Source: Bacteroidales bacterium
Lineage (GTDB): Bacteria; Bacteroidota; Bacteroidia; Bacteroidales; VadinHA17
Direction: 5' to 3'
DNA length: 48,712 nucleotides
NCBI GenBank assembly: GCA_021157415.1
Contig: JAGGWN010000094.1
Coordinates: 97,892 to 146,603 of the forward strand
Under the pieces are notes generated by a model. The model saw only the letters and a list, made by a program, of their open reading frames with translations. It had not been told where the DNA came from and did not search any database. Positions 33,668-42,227 of the stretch are shown here, piece by piece; within the stretch, counting starts at the first letter, position 1, and every line of letters starts with the position of its first letter. A program made the translations under genes and the position numbers.

Positions 33668-33696
33668 AATTTTTCTATTGCTTAATTTGGGTTTAT
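33645..33696. repeat. Hairpin repeat, copy 2
   Basis: Matches 24438-24489 over 52 bases with three differences. Inverted arms ATTAAGCAATA (33656-33666) and TATTGCTTAAT (33676-33686) enclose a 9-base loop. The left arm contains the stop codon of the preceding gene. As the hairpin is followed by ATTTGGG rather than a T-run it is a weak terminator at most. Confidence 0.8.
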
Positions 33697-33897
33697 GCTT
33701 CCTAACCCCAAACTTGCAGCGAAAATAATGACCTCTTCCCAGGGAGAGGTACAGGTGGCACCCGGAAGAGTTCTTTTGAACAAATGATGTCAGTAACGTA
33801 CACTATATAAGTCTAATATAGAATATCTACGTAGGGAGCTACGTAGGAGAATATTTCTTGTTCCGTTAAGAGCAAAATGGTATTTACGCCGGATTTT
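33697..33897. other. Spacer with short palindromes upstream of the ABC exporter operon
   Basis: No ORF is supported. It contains ACCTCT/AGAGGT near 33730-33751, CTATAT/ATATAG (33803-33808, 33816-33821), and two copies of the self-complementary octamer CTACGTAG (33827-33834, 33839-33846) separated by GGAG. The octamer pair lies about 50 bases upstream of the -33 element and could be an activator site. Confidence 0.45.
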
Positions 33898-33928
33898 TTT
33901 GTGAATTTCAAAAAAACATTTAAATTTG
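33898..33928 (+). promoter_or_regulatory. Promoter of the tetR-tolC-hlyD-ABC operon
   Basis: TTTG (33898-33901), a 19-base spacer and TAAATTTG (33921-33928) match the Bacteroidetes consensus exactly. The predicted transcription start near 33935 gives a leader of about 25 bases before the ATG at 33960. Confidence 0.8.
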
Positions 33929-33943
33929 ACCATCCGATTAAAG

Positions 33944-33967
33944 CAAATGGTTAAACCAAATGGTTAA
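33944..33967. promoter_or_regulatory. Candidate TetR operator: two 11-base direct repeats over the start codon
   Basis: CAAATGGTTAA occurs at 33944-33954 and 33957-33967, 13 bases apart; the second copy contains the tetR ATG. The junction GGTTAAACC is nearly palindromic. Position just downstream of the transcription start fits an autorepressor. Confidence 0.55.
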
Positions 33968-34580
33968 TTCCCTACAAACCGAAGACAAAATTCTTATTAC
34001 GGCCAGGGAAGTGTTTATCAGGGAGGGGTACGACGGGGCAAGAATGCAGCACATCGCCGATGAGGCAGGCATAAATAAAGCTTTGTTGCATTATTATTAC
34101 GGAACGAAAGAAAAACTTTTCACAGCGGTATTTGAACACGTTTTTACCGAACTGTTAAACCGGATTTTTTCCTTAATGGAGGAGCAGCAATCTCTGGAGG
34201 TTTTTTTGAATGTTTTTTTTCGCGAGCATATCACTTTTTTATTATCGGATCCCAGACTGCCGGCTTTTATTATCAATGAAGTATCCCTTCATCCTGAATT
34301 GTTATTGAACATTTTTGGAAAATTCAGTTCCTATGGGATCGGGAAATTCGGAATGCTTGTTGAAAAAGAAAAAGAAAAGGGACTGATTGCCCCGGGAACA
34401 GATCCTTTACAGTTGTTTATCAATATTCTTTCTTTAAGTATTTTTCCGGTTGTGATTGAACCGATTATCAGTAATGTTTTGCAGATGGATGCAAGAGAAA
34501 CGGAAACATTCTTACGACAACGTATTGAAATATTACCGGAAATGGTATTGGCATCTGTCAGAAAAGATCATAGTAAATAG
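33960..34580 (+). CDS. TetR family transcriptional regulator
   Basis: A 206-residue regulator with an N-terminal TetR helix-turn-helix (AREVFIREGYDGARMQHIADEAGINKALLHYYYGTKEKLF, about 13-52) and a helical effector domain. The TetR signature KALLHYYYGTKEKL is strong. It is 5 bases from the next gene and heads a seven-gene exporter operon whose expression it presumably represses. The ligand is unknown. Confidence 0.95.
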   Translation: MVNSLQTEDKILITAREVFIREGYDGARMQHIADEAGINKALLHYYYGTKEKLFTAVFEHVFTELLNRIFSLMEEQQSLEVFLNVFFREHITFLLSDPRLPAFIINEVSLHPELLLNIFGKFSSYGIGKFGMLVEKEKEKGLIAPGTDPLQLFINILSLSIFPVVIEPIISNVLQMDARETETFLRQRIEILPEMVLASVRKDHSK

Positions 34581-34585
34581 TAAAA

Positions 34586-35902
34586 ATGTCAGCGATGGTT
34601 AAAACGGTTTATGTTTATCTTTTTTTTCTGCTGCCGGGATTTTTTATATCCCCGGAAGTCCGGGGACAAGCGTATGATACACTGACCCTTCCGGAGTGTT
34701 TCAGACTGGCTACGGAGCGGTTTCCACTGATTGCCGGGAAACAGATCTTGAAAAAACAAATCAGCCTGGAAGATAAAAACCTGAAGAGTGCTTTTTATCC
34801 GGAAATGAACCTGAATGCCGGAGCTACCTATTATTCAGATGTGGTAACGATCAGTGTTGAACCGGCCGTTCCGGGAGTGACTTTTCCGCAGCCTCATCAC
34901 GATCAGTATGCCGTGACCATGGATATCCGGCAAATGATCTATGACGGAGGAGAAATAAGAAACAGGCAAAAGGTACAGGAGCGTTCCAATGCTGTCAAAC
35001 AACAAGATCTGGAGGTTAAATTATATGCTTATAAACAGAAACTGGCCAAGGTATTTTTTTCTGCTTTGTACCTGGATGATAATTATAAAATACTTGAACG
35101 AAACCTGCTACAGCTCCGCAAAGCAACAAAAGAAGCTGAGGTGGCAAAGGAAAAAGGAAGTATATTGCAGGGAGATGTGAATATTCTGAAAGCCTCGCAA
35201 TTGGATATCCGGCAAAAAATGATTGCCAATCGTCACGACAGGATCGCTGTGGTGAAAATCCTGGAAATATACCTGGATACGATTTTTTCAGAGGAGATGG
35301 TGTTGTGTGTTCCTGCTCCGGTAATGACCTCCGGTCCTCCCACCAGGCCTGAATTCCGCCTTTTTTCATTGCAACAGTCCTGGCTGGATGCGGGGATGCA
35401 GTTGCAGAATGTGCAGAGACACCCGAAGCTTTTCGGGTTTGGACAGGCAGGTTATGGCCGGCCCGGGCTGAATCCTTTGAATGAGAATTTTAACACCTTC
35501 TATTTGGTAGGGGTCAACCTCACCTGGAACATATGGGATTGGAACCGGACTAAGCGACAGAAAAAAATCCTCTCCTTCGAACAGGAACTGGTGAAAAACA
35601 GGAAAAAATGGTTTGATCAGCAAGTGAATGCCGATCTTGTAAAAATCAACGAAGAAATTGAAAAGCTGGAAAAAATCATTGAGCTGGATAAACAACGGGT
35701 GCTGTTAAGAAAAGAAATCACGGAAGAATATGCGGGCAAACTCTCCGGAGGGACCATCACTCCGGCTGAATATGAACAACAGCTCACGGCTTGGCAGGAT
35801 TCACAGGTCCAGCTTAACCTTCATCAGAAGCAATTAATGGAAAAGCATATTGATTACCTGGTAACGAACGGAAATCTTAAAGATTATGAAACACAAAAAT
35901 AG
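34586..35902 (+). CDS. TolC family outer-membrane protein
   Basis: A 438-residue outer-membrane factor. The signal peptide covers the hydrophobic run VYVYLFFLLPGFFI with cleavage near VRGQA, followed by the TolC-type opening LTLPECFRLATERFPL and two long-helix repeats (AYKQKLAKVFFSALYLDDNY and LVKINEEIEKLEKIIELDKQ). It pairs with the HlyD and ABC genes downstream rather than with an RND pump. Its end overlaps the hlyD start by 17 bases. Confidence 0.92.
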   Translation: MSAMVKTVYVYLFFLLPGFFISPEVRGQAYDTLTLPECFRLATERFPLIAGKQILKKQISLEDKNLKSAFYPEMNLNAGATYYSDVVTISVEPAVPGVTFPQPHHDQYAVTMDIRQMIYDGGEIRNRQKVQERSNAVKQQDLEVKLYAYKQKLAKVFFSALYLDDNYKILERNLLQLRKATKEAEVAKEKGSILQGDVNILKASQLDIRQKMIANRHDRIAVVKILEIYLDTIFSEEMVLCVPAPVMTSGPPTRPEFRLFSLQQSWLDAGMQLQNVQRHPKLFGFGQAGYGRPGLNPLNENFNTFYLVGVNLTWNIWDWNRTKRQKKILSFEQELVKNRKKWFDQQVNADLVKINEEIEKLEKIIELDKQRVLLRKEITEEYAGKLSGGTITPAEYEQQLTAWQDSQVQLNLHQKQLMEKHIDYLVTNGNLKDYETQK

Positions 35903-36794
35903 AACCCGGCTGGCAGTCATTGCTCTGATCGCTGTATTGGCGGGTTGTTCGCATCAAAAAAATGTCTCGGATGCCTATGGCAATTTTGAAACGGTCACCC
36001 TGTTGGTTTCGGTACAGGGCAGCGGACAACTGGAATGGTTTCATGTGGCAGAAGGGAAGACTTTGTCCCGGAACGATACGGTAGGATTGATTGATACTAC
36101 GGCTCTTTCGTTGCAGAAAAAAATCCTATTGGCCCGGATGTCTGTTATACGTGCAAAGGGGTCCGGACTGGCAGCTAAAAAGGAAGTGATAAAACGGCAA
36201 CTGATGAATGCACGGGTGGAGCAAAAGAGAATACAGGGTCTTTTTGAAGGTCATGCTGCCACACAACAACAATTGGATAATGTGAACGGGAAAATGGATG
36301 TACTGAAATATCAGATCCGGGAACTGGATGTTCAACGTCAGTCGGTGCTGAGAGAAATGGACGTGGTCCGTTCACAGATTGCTGCCGTAGAAGACCGGAT
36401 AGACAAATGTTTTATCCTCTCTCCGGCCGACGGAGTGATTTTGGAAAAATATGCAGAAGCCGGAGAACTGGTACAACCCGGGAAAACATTGTTCAAAATG
36501 GGGGATATGACACATATGTACCTGCGTGTTTATGTAGATGAAACCCTCTTGCCGGAAATAAGAACGGACGGGGAAGCGGAAATTCTGATCGACAAGCCCG
36601 GAGGCTTAATGGATACCCTCAGCGGTACGGTAAGCTGGATCTCGGATGAGGCTGAGTTTACACCCAAAATCATTCAGACGAGAAAAGAACGGGTAAACCT
36701 GGTGTATGCAGTGAAAATAAGGGTTAAGAATGACGGCAGTCTGAAAATCGGGATGCCCGGAGAAGCAAACTTTCGAAAAAGACAGCAACAATGA
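35886..36794 (+). CDS. HlyD/YbhG-type periplasmic adaptor, lipoprotein
   Basis: A 302-residue adaptor with lipobox LAGC (Cys near residue 20), first lipoyl half around 35-65 (VQGSGQLEWFHVAEGKTLSR), a coiled hairpin at about 75-160, the second lipoyl half FILSPADGVILEKYAEAGELVQPG, and a terminal beta-barrel. It resembles YbhG/YhiI adaptors that serve ABC-2 exporters. It overlaps tolC by 17 bases and the first ATPase gene by 4 (ATGA), so translation is probably coupled. Confidence 0.92.
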   Translation: MKHKNRTRLAVIALIAVLAGCSHQKNVSDAYGNFETVTLLVSVQGSGQLEWFHVAEGKTLSRNDTVGLIDTTALSLQKKILLARMSVIRAKGSGLAAKKEVIKRQLMNARVEQKRIQGLFEGHAATQQQLDNVNGKMDVLKYQIRELDVQRQSVLREMDVVRSQIAAVEDRIDKCFILSPADGVILEKYAEAGELVQPGKTLFKMGDMTHMYLRVYVDETLLPEIRTDGEAEILIDKPGGLMDTLSGTVSWISDEAEFTPKIIQTRKERVNLVYAVKIRVKNDGSLKIGMPGEANFRKRQQQ

Positions 36795-37696
36795 TCCGGA
36801 TTGCCGATGTCACAAAGTCTTTTGGTGAAAACAAAGCATTATCCGAAGTGTCCCTGGATATCTTGGATGAAGAGTTGTTTGTGCTGATAGGTCCGGATGG
36901 TGCAGGGAAATCCACCTTGTTCAGAATACTGGTTACATTATTATTGCCTGACAAAGGGCATGTTCTGATAAAAGGGCTGGATGTGGTGAAGGATTTTTGG
37001 AAGATACGCAAGATAATGGGATATATGCCCGGCACTTTTTCCCTGTACCCCGATCTTACCGTAGAGGAAAATCTGGCCTTTTATGCCCGTATTTTCGGGA
37101 TGTCTCTGGGGGAAAATTACCCTCTGATCCGGGAAGTATATGAGCAAATAGAACCCTTCAAAAACAGGCCTGCCGGCAAACTTTCGGGAGGGATGAAACA
37201 AAAACTGGCCTTGTCGTGTGCTCTGATACACCGGCCGGAGGTCCTGGTGCTGGATGAACCTACCACCGGTGTAGATGCGGCTTCCCGGAAAGAGTTCTGG
37301 CAAATGTTGAAAAAAATACAACGGGAAGGGATCACCGTCATTGTGTCCACCGCATATATGGACGAAGCTTCCAGGGGTGACCGTACCTGCTTCCTGCACA
37401 AAGGAAAATTGCTGAAGGCAGGAACACCTGAAGAAATCAGGGAAAGTTATCCTTTCCCATTATATGCCTGCCGTTCGAAGGATAATTTTGCGCTCCTGAA
37501 AGCTCTTCGCAACGAGCCTTCCACAGCTTCGGCCATGCTTTATGGAAAAACCATTCATTACAGTCCCGCCCGGAATGACTTTTCCGTAGGGACCTTCCTG
37601 TCTGACCTGGAAGGAACAGGGAATTACGGACCTATAGAATACCGGAAAACCACTCCCTCAATGGAAGACAGTTTTGCATTTTTAAGTAAACAATAA
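36791..37696 (+). CDS. ABC transporter ATP-binding protein (YbhF N-terminal-half type)
   Basis: A 301-residue ATPase: Walker A GPDGAGKST at 34-42 (the D variant is usual for YbhF/YhiH first halves), signature LSGGMKQKLALSCALIHR, Walker B VLVLDEPTTGVDAAS. The usual switch histidine is absent: the segment reads IVSTAYMDEASR, so Ala-Tyr replaces Thr-His. In E. coli YbhF both ATPase halves are fused; here they are separate genes. One site of the heterodimer is thus probably catalytically weak, as in other asymmetric ABC exporters. Confidence 0.92.
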   Translation: MIRIADVTKSFGENKALSEVSLDILDEELFVLIGPDGAGKSTLFRILVTLLLPDKGHVLIKGLDVVKDFWKIRKIMGYMPGTFSLYPDLTVEENLAFYARIFGMSLGENYPLIREVYEQIEPFKNRPAGKLSGGMKQKLALSCALIHRPEVLVLDEPTTGVDAASRKEFWQMLKKIQREGITVIVSTAYMDEASRGDRTCFLHKGKLLKAGTPEEIRESYPFPLYACRSKDNFALLKALRNEPSTASAMLYGKTIHYSPARNDFSVGTFLSDLEGTGNYGPIEYRKTTPSMEDSFAFLSKQ

Positions 37697-37711
37697 TTGT
37701 TTTATACTATA

Positions 37712-38500
37712 ATGGATGAACAAGACCAGAGCATAAGTGGCGGGAATACAGAACATGTCGTGGAAGCCCATGATCTGACCAAACGATTTGGCAAATTCAC
37801 AGCGGTAAACCGTATCTCTTTTGAGGTATGTAAAGGGGAAGTGTTCGGACTGCTTGGGGCCAACGGCGCCGGAAAAACAACATTGATCAGAATGCTTTGC
37901 GGTTTGCTGCGGCCCACAGAGGGGATGGCCCGGGTGGTAGGATACGATGTGGTACATCATCCGGAAAGGGTGAAGTTTAGCATCGGGTATATGAGCCAGC
38001 AATTTTCCCTGTATGAAGATCTTACCGTAGCCGAGAATATTCGTTTTTTCGGAGGCATTTATGGTATGAAAAAAAAAGACCTGGCACAAGCCGGTGAAGA
38101 GATGATCCGTAAACTGAGACTGGAAGGGATTGAAAACCGGTTAATCAGCACTTTGCCACTGGGGTGGAAACAGAGGATTGCTTTTTCAATAGCTGTCCTT
38201 CACCGGCCCGGACTGGTTTTTCTGGATGAGCCCACCAGTGGGGTTGACCCTGTCACCCGGCGACAGTTCTGGGAAATGATCCTTGAGACCGCCCGTGAAG
38301 GGTTTACCATTATCGTTACCACCCATTATATGGATGAAGCGGAATATTGTGACCGGATTGCAATCATGACCCATGGTAACATTGCCGGTCTTGACAGCCC
38401 GGAAAACCTGCAGAGCCAATTCAATGTGTCATCCATGGAAGACCTTTTCTGGAAAATTACACGTGAGCGGGAAACCGCTGACTCTATTACCGGAATATGA
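37712..38500 (+). CDS. ABC transporter ATP-binding protein (YbhF C-terminal-half type)
   Basis: A 262-residue ATPase from the ATG at 37712 (a TTG at 37697 is less likely). Walker A is GANGAGKTT, Walker B LVFLDEPTSGVDP, and the switch His is present (VTTHYMDEAE). The signature is PLGWKQRIAFSIAVLH rather than LSGGQ, the known variant of YbhF-like second halves. Together with the preceding ATPase, which has LSGG but no switch His, it would form an asymmetric pair. It overlaps the first permease gene by 4 bases. Confidence 0.93.
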   Translation: MDEQDQSISGGNTEHVVEAHDLTKRFGKFTAVNRISFEVCKGEVFGLLGANGAGKTTLIRMLCGLLRPTEGMARVVGYDVVHHPERVKFSIGYMSQQFSLYEDLTVAENIRFFGGIYGMKKKDLAQAGEEMIRKLRLEGIENRLISTLPLGWKQRIAFSIAVLHRPGLVFLDEPTSGVDPVTRRQFWEMILETAREGFTIIVTTHYMDEAEYCDRIAIMTHGNIAGLDSPENLQSQFNVSSMEDLFWKITRERETADSITGI

Positions 38501-39603
38501 AAAGATTTCTGGCATTTACCATAAAGGAATTCAGGCATATCCTCAGGGATACCAGGACCCTTTTGATTCTTTTCGGGATACCCGTGGTTGAAATCGTTAT
38601 TTTCGGATACGTGGTAACCAATGAAATACGTCATGTGCCGGTAGTGATTCTGGATAAATCAAAGGATGTGACCACCCAAAAGATTACGGACAGAATACTG
38701 GCTTCCCCCTGGTTTCTGGAAGAAACAAAAGTGAAAAGTGAAAAGGAAATACATGGTCTTTTCAAAAAGGGAAATGTACGGCTGGCTGTAATTTTCGGAC
38801 CGGATTTTGAAAAGAGGCTGATGACCAGGGGAAATGTGCCGGTGCAGGTCATTGCCGACGGCTCGGATCCCAATGCGGCCCGCCTGATGGTGGGATATCT
38901 CAACGCTATTGTCCTGCAGGCACAAAAAGACCTTAACAAAGGAATGAATACAACAGGCCGCTTATTTATAAAAACCAGAATGGAATTTAACCCGGAGCTG
39001 AAAGGAGCTTTTATGTTTGTTCCGGGAACCATTGCCATGATCCTGATGCTGATCTCGGCCATGATGACCTCCATTTCCATTGCCCGGGAAAAAGAAACCG
39101 GGACCATGGAAGCTATGCTCGTATCCCCTTTGCATCCCCTGCAGATTATTATTGGCAAAGTGGTTCCGTATGTGGTCATTGCTTTTATGGATGCTGTGAT
39201 TATCATAGCGCTGGGAGGGGCGATCTTCGGGGTGCCTCTGAAAGGAAGCCTGTTCCTGCTGATGGGAGAAGTGACCCTTTTTATTTTTCTCTCCCTTTCG
39301 CTGGGAATTATGTTTTCAACCATGAGCAGCACACAGATGGAAGCCATGTTTCTCAGTTTCTTTGCCCTGTTGTTACCTACGGTTCTTCTTTCGGGCTTTA
39401 TTTTTCCGATTGAGGACATGCCTGTGGCACTACAATGGTTCAGTGCACTCATGCCGGCACGGTGGTTCATAGTGATCCTGAAAAGTATCATGCTGAAAGG
39501 AGCCGGTTTTCTGTATGTATGGAAAGAGACCCTTATTTTGGCAGGAATGACTATGGTATTTCTGCTGGTCAGTATAAAAAAGTTCACCATTCGCCTGGAA
39601 TAA
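38497..39603 (+). CDS. ABC-2 type permease (YbhS-like)
   Basis: A 368-residue ABC-2 membrane subunit: one N-terminal span (TRTLLILFGIPVVEIVIFGY), a large extracytoplasmic domain at about 45-170, then five spans from about 175. Conserved REKETGTMEAMLVSPLHPLQIIIGKVVPY and a late QWFSALMPARWFIVILKSIMLKG mark the family. It probably pairs with the following gene as a heterodimeric channel. ATG at 38497 overlaps the previous stop. Confidence 0.93.
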   Translation: MKRFLAFTIKEFRHILRDTRTLLILFGIPVVEIVIFGYVVTNEIRHVPVVILDKSKDVTTQKITDRILASPWFLEETKVKSEKEIHGLFKKGNVRLAVIFGPDFEKRLMTRGNVPVQVIADGSDPNAARLMVGYLNAIVLQAQKDLNKGMNTTGRLFIKTRMEFNPELKGAFMFVPGTIAMILMLISAMMTSISIAREKETGTMEAMLVSPLHPLQIIIGKVVPYVVIAFMDAVIIIALGGAIFGVPLKGSLFLLMGEVTLFIFLSLSLGIMFSTMSSTQMEAMFLSFFALLLPTVLLSGFIFPIEDMPVALQWFSALMPARWFIVILKSIMLKGAGFLYVWKETLILAGMTMVFLLVSIKKFTIRLE

Positions 39604-39615
39604 AAATATTCATTT

Positions 39616-40734
39616 GTGAGAACGATATTGATCATAATTAAGAAAGAATTTTTGCAGATTTTCCGCAACCACATGATGTTGCCGATGATCTTCATCATCC
39701 CTCTTGTGCAGATGCTGATACTGGTATATGCAGCTACCATGGAGATAAAACGTATAGACCTGCTGGTAATCGACCGGGACAACAGCCAATACTCCAGAGG
39801 TTTGATTAGTAAGTTGTCAGGCATGAAAATATATCGTGTAGCCGTAATACCTACAGCCGGAAAAGAAGCGGAAGCCAGGTTGCTGGACAACAGTGCAGAT
39901 GCGGTACTGGAGATTCCGCCCGATTGTGAACGCTTGCTTATGCAAAGACAAAACAGTTCCGTGCAACTCAGGATGGATGCTGTGAACGGGATGGCAGCAG
40001 GCATCATCAATCAATACACATCTCTGACAATAAACAATTACCATAAAAAATGGTTAGCCTCGCTGATGCCGGGGAATGCCGGGGATGGCCTGAGACAGAT
40101 CAGGGTTATACCACGCTACTGGTATAATCCGGGGTTGAACTATAAGCATTACATGTTGCCCGGGATCCTGGTGATTCTGGTGACCATTATGGGAATGTTT
40201 CTCTCGGCTATCAATCTGGTGAGGGAAAAGGAAATGGGGACCATCGAACAGATCAATGTGACCCCTATCCGGCGCATTCATTTTATTCCGGGGAAACTGA
40301 TTCCTTTCTGGATCATTGCATTGGCAGAGCTTTCTTTCGGATTGACTATCGGCTGGTTGTTTTTTCGTGTGCCGGTGAGGGGCAGTCTGCTGCTGTTGTT
40401 CGGGTTCACTTCGGTTTACTTGCTGGCCGTGATGGGCATAGGTCTCTTTCTGGCAGCTTTGTCCCGTACTCAACAACAATTGATGTTTATGTACTTCTTT
40501 TTTATGCTCACCTTTCTGCTCATGAGTGGTCTGTTTACTCCCGTGGAGAGTATGCCGCAATGGGCACAGACGATTAACCACATCAATCCCTTTGCTTACT
40601 TCATGCGGGTGATCAGGATGATTCTGCTGAAAGGATCCGGTTTCCGTGATATCCTGCCGGAATTTGTGTCCATGACTATCTATGCTGTGGCCGCTTTAAC
40701 CCTGGCCGTATGGAGATACCGGAAAACGATCTGA
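39616..40734 (+). CDS. ABC-2 type permease (YbhR-like)
   Basis: A 372-residue permease with the same plan as its neighbour: N-terminal span (MMLPMIFIIPLVQMLILVYA), an extracytoplasmic domain, then spans from about 175, with REKEMGTIEQINVTPIRRIHFIPGKLIPF and QTINHINPFAYFMRVIRMILLKG. The start is a GTG at 39616, 12 bases after the previous stop; no ATG lies nearby in frame. Last gene of the operon. Confidence 0.93.
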   Translation: MRTILIIIKKEFLQIFRNHMMLPMIFIIPLVQMLILVYAATMEIKRIDLLVIDRDNSQYSRGLISKLSGMKIYRVAVIPTAGKEAEARLLDNSADAVLEIPPDCERLLMQRQNSSVQLRMDAVNGMAAGIINQYTSLTINNYHKKWLASLMPGNAGDGLRQIRVIPRYWYNPGLNYKHYMLPGILVILVTIMGMFLSAINLVREKEMGTIEQINVTPIRRIHFIPGKLIPFWIIALAELSFGLTIGWLFFRVPVRGSLLLLFGFTSVYLLAVMGIGLFLAALSRTQQQLMFMYFFFMLTFLLMSGLFTPVESMPQWAQTINHINPFAYFMRVIRMILLKGSGFRDILPEFVSMTIYAVAALTLAVWRYRKTI

Positions 40735-40834
40735 TAAAATGTAGGAAAAACGGTATGCTTATTTATTTGGTTTTAGAACAGTCCGCAAGAATGTTTTTTG
40801 TAAATTGGTCAGGAATTTCTTAATAAACCATAAA

Positions 40835-42055
40835 ATGAATGCCAGATACCTTACGTTAGTGGTCCTGACCCTGATTGTGAGCCTGGGGCCGGGATGTACC
40901 TCCAAAAAAGAAAAAGAGCCTTCTTCCGGGTCACAGTTGTGTGTCGGAGCCTGCCAGACACCTGAGCAGGGAAAGGCACAGTTGCAGCGGTTTGCTTCCT
41001 CTTATCATAATGTAAAGGAATGGGAAGCCCGGGTGGCCCGTATCAGAAAAGGTTTTATTCATGGAGCGGGACTGGATAGTATTCCGGAAAGATACTGGGA
41101 AAGACCTTTTAACGCTGTGATAAATCACAAGCATGTGATGGACGGATATACGGTTGAAAACATTGCCATTGAGGGCCTGCCCGGTCATTATATTACCGGT
41201 AATCTTTATAAACCCACAAAGTTTCAGGGACAAATCCCGGCGATCCTTTGCCCGCACGGACACTGGTATTCTCCCGGCGAGTACGGGCGTTTCCGTCCCG
41301 ATATGCAAAAGAGATGTGCTGCTTTTGCCCGGATGGGCGCTGTGGTTTTTGCCTATGATATGATCGGATATGGGGAGTGTACCACCTACCGTCATGATGA
41401 TCCGGAAGCACTTAAAATACAGACTTTCAACAGTAAACGTATCACAGACTATCTCTGTTCACTGGATTGTGTGGATACTTCACGCATTGGGGTAACCGGT
41501 GCTTCGGGAGGAGGAACACAGACCATCTATCTAACGGTGGTGGACCCCAGGATAAAAGTGTCGGTGCCGGTGGTGATGGTCTCAGCATACTTTTACGGAG
41601 GATGCATCTGTGAGAGCGGCATGCCGGTAGCCCGGAGTGCTACCCATGAAACCAATCTGGCCGATATGGCAGCGCTCTTTGCTCCTAAACCCCTGTTGAT
41701 AGTTTCCGACGGAAAAGACTGGACCCGTTTTGTACCGAAAACAGAATATCCTTATATCCGGAATGTATATACCCTGTATCATGCAGAAGAGAATGTCGGG
41801 AATGCTCATTTCCCAAAAGAAGGCCATGATTACGGGTATTCCAAACGGAAAGCAGTGTATCCTTTCATGGCCAGACACCTGGGATTGGATTTAAACCGGA
41901 TTTTGAACGATTCGGGAAAAATAGATGAGAGCTTTGTGACCCCGCTGGCGATCCAGGAACTGAAAGTCTTCCCCGACAAACCGGTGGCCTTCTTGTGCGG
42001 CAACGTGCAATACAGTCCCTCCTCCCCCCTGTATGATAAAAAACGGGGGAAATAA
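40835..42055 (+). CDS. Lipoprotein alpha/beta hydrolase (acetyl xylan esterase-like)
   Basis: About 406 residues from the ATG at 40835; the frame opens at a TTG at 40805. The signal ends in a lipobox-like LGPGC near residue 20. The hydrolase fold shows PAILCPHGHW (oxyanion region), the nucleophile elbow GVTGASGGGTQ, a likely acid in LLIVSDGKDW, and the catalytic His in EGHDYGYSKR. It resembles the acetyl xylan esterase/dienelactone hydrolase families often found among polysaccharide-use genes; the substrate is not evident. The next gene, a TAT-exported oxidoreductase, follows after 172 bases. Confidence 0.82.
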   Translation: MNARYLTLVVLTLIVSLGPGCTSKKEKEPSSGSQLCVGACQTPEQGKAQLQRFASSYHNVKEWEARVARIRKGFIHGAGLDSIPERYWERPFNAVINHKHVMDGYTVENIAIEGLPGHYITGNLYKPTKFQGQIPAILCPHGHWYSPGEYGRFRPDMQKRCAAFARMGAVVFAYDMIGYGECTTYRHDDPEALKIQTFNSKRITDYLCSLDCVDTSRIGVTGASGGGTQTIYLTVVDPRIKVSVPVVMVSAYFYGGCICESGMPVARSATHETNLADMAALFAPKPLLIVSDGKDWTRFVPKTEYPYIRNVYTLYHAEENVGNAHFPKEGHDYGYSKRKAVYPFMARHLGLDLNRILNDSGKIDESFVTPLAIQELKVFPDKPVAFLCGNVQYSPSSPLYDKKRGK

Positions 42056-42091
42056 AGGATTGTTAAACAAGCGATGGGAATCCCCACGCTC

Positions 42092-42111
42092 CCTCCCCCC
42101 ACCGGGGGAGG
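42092..42111. repeat. GC-rich hairpin CCTCCCCC/GGGGGAGG
   Basis: Perfect 8-base arms (42092-42099, 42104-42111) with loop CACC, 37 bases after the esterase stop. A related self-complementary CTCCCC-GGGGAG lies at 47625-47636 between metX and hom. Neither is followed by a T-run; a short dispersed GC-rich repeat or 3'-end stabiliser are both possible. Confidence 0.6.
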
Positions 42112-42227
42112 AATGATACAAAGGGGTCTTACGGGGGAAAAATTAATTATGGTCTGAATGTGACAACATTATTCAGGCTTTGTCAGGAATAATTTTTTAA
42201 CTTACAACTTTTAATGTCCATTTTATC

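Noticed and set aside
38631-40010. 459-codon minus-strand open frame opposite the two ABC-2 permease genes
   Set aside because: It is antisense to two well-supported permeases with clear family motifs. Its composition (many Ile, Met, Thr, Ser) is what the complement of membrane-protein codons gives, and no domain is visible.
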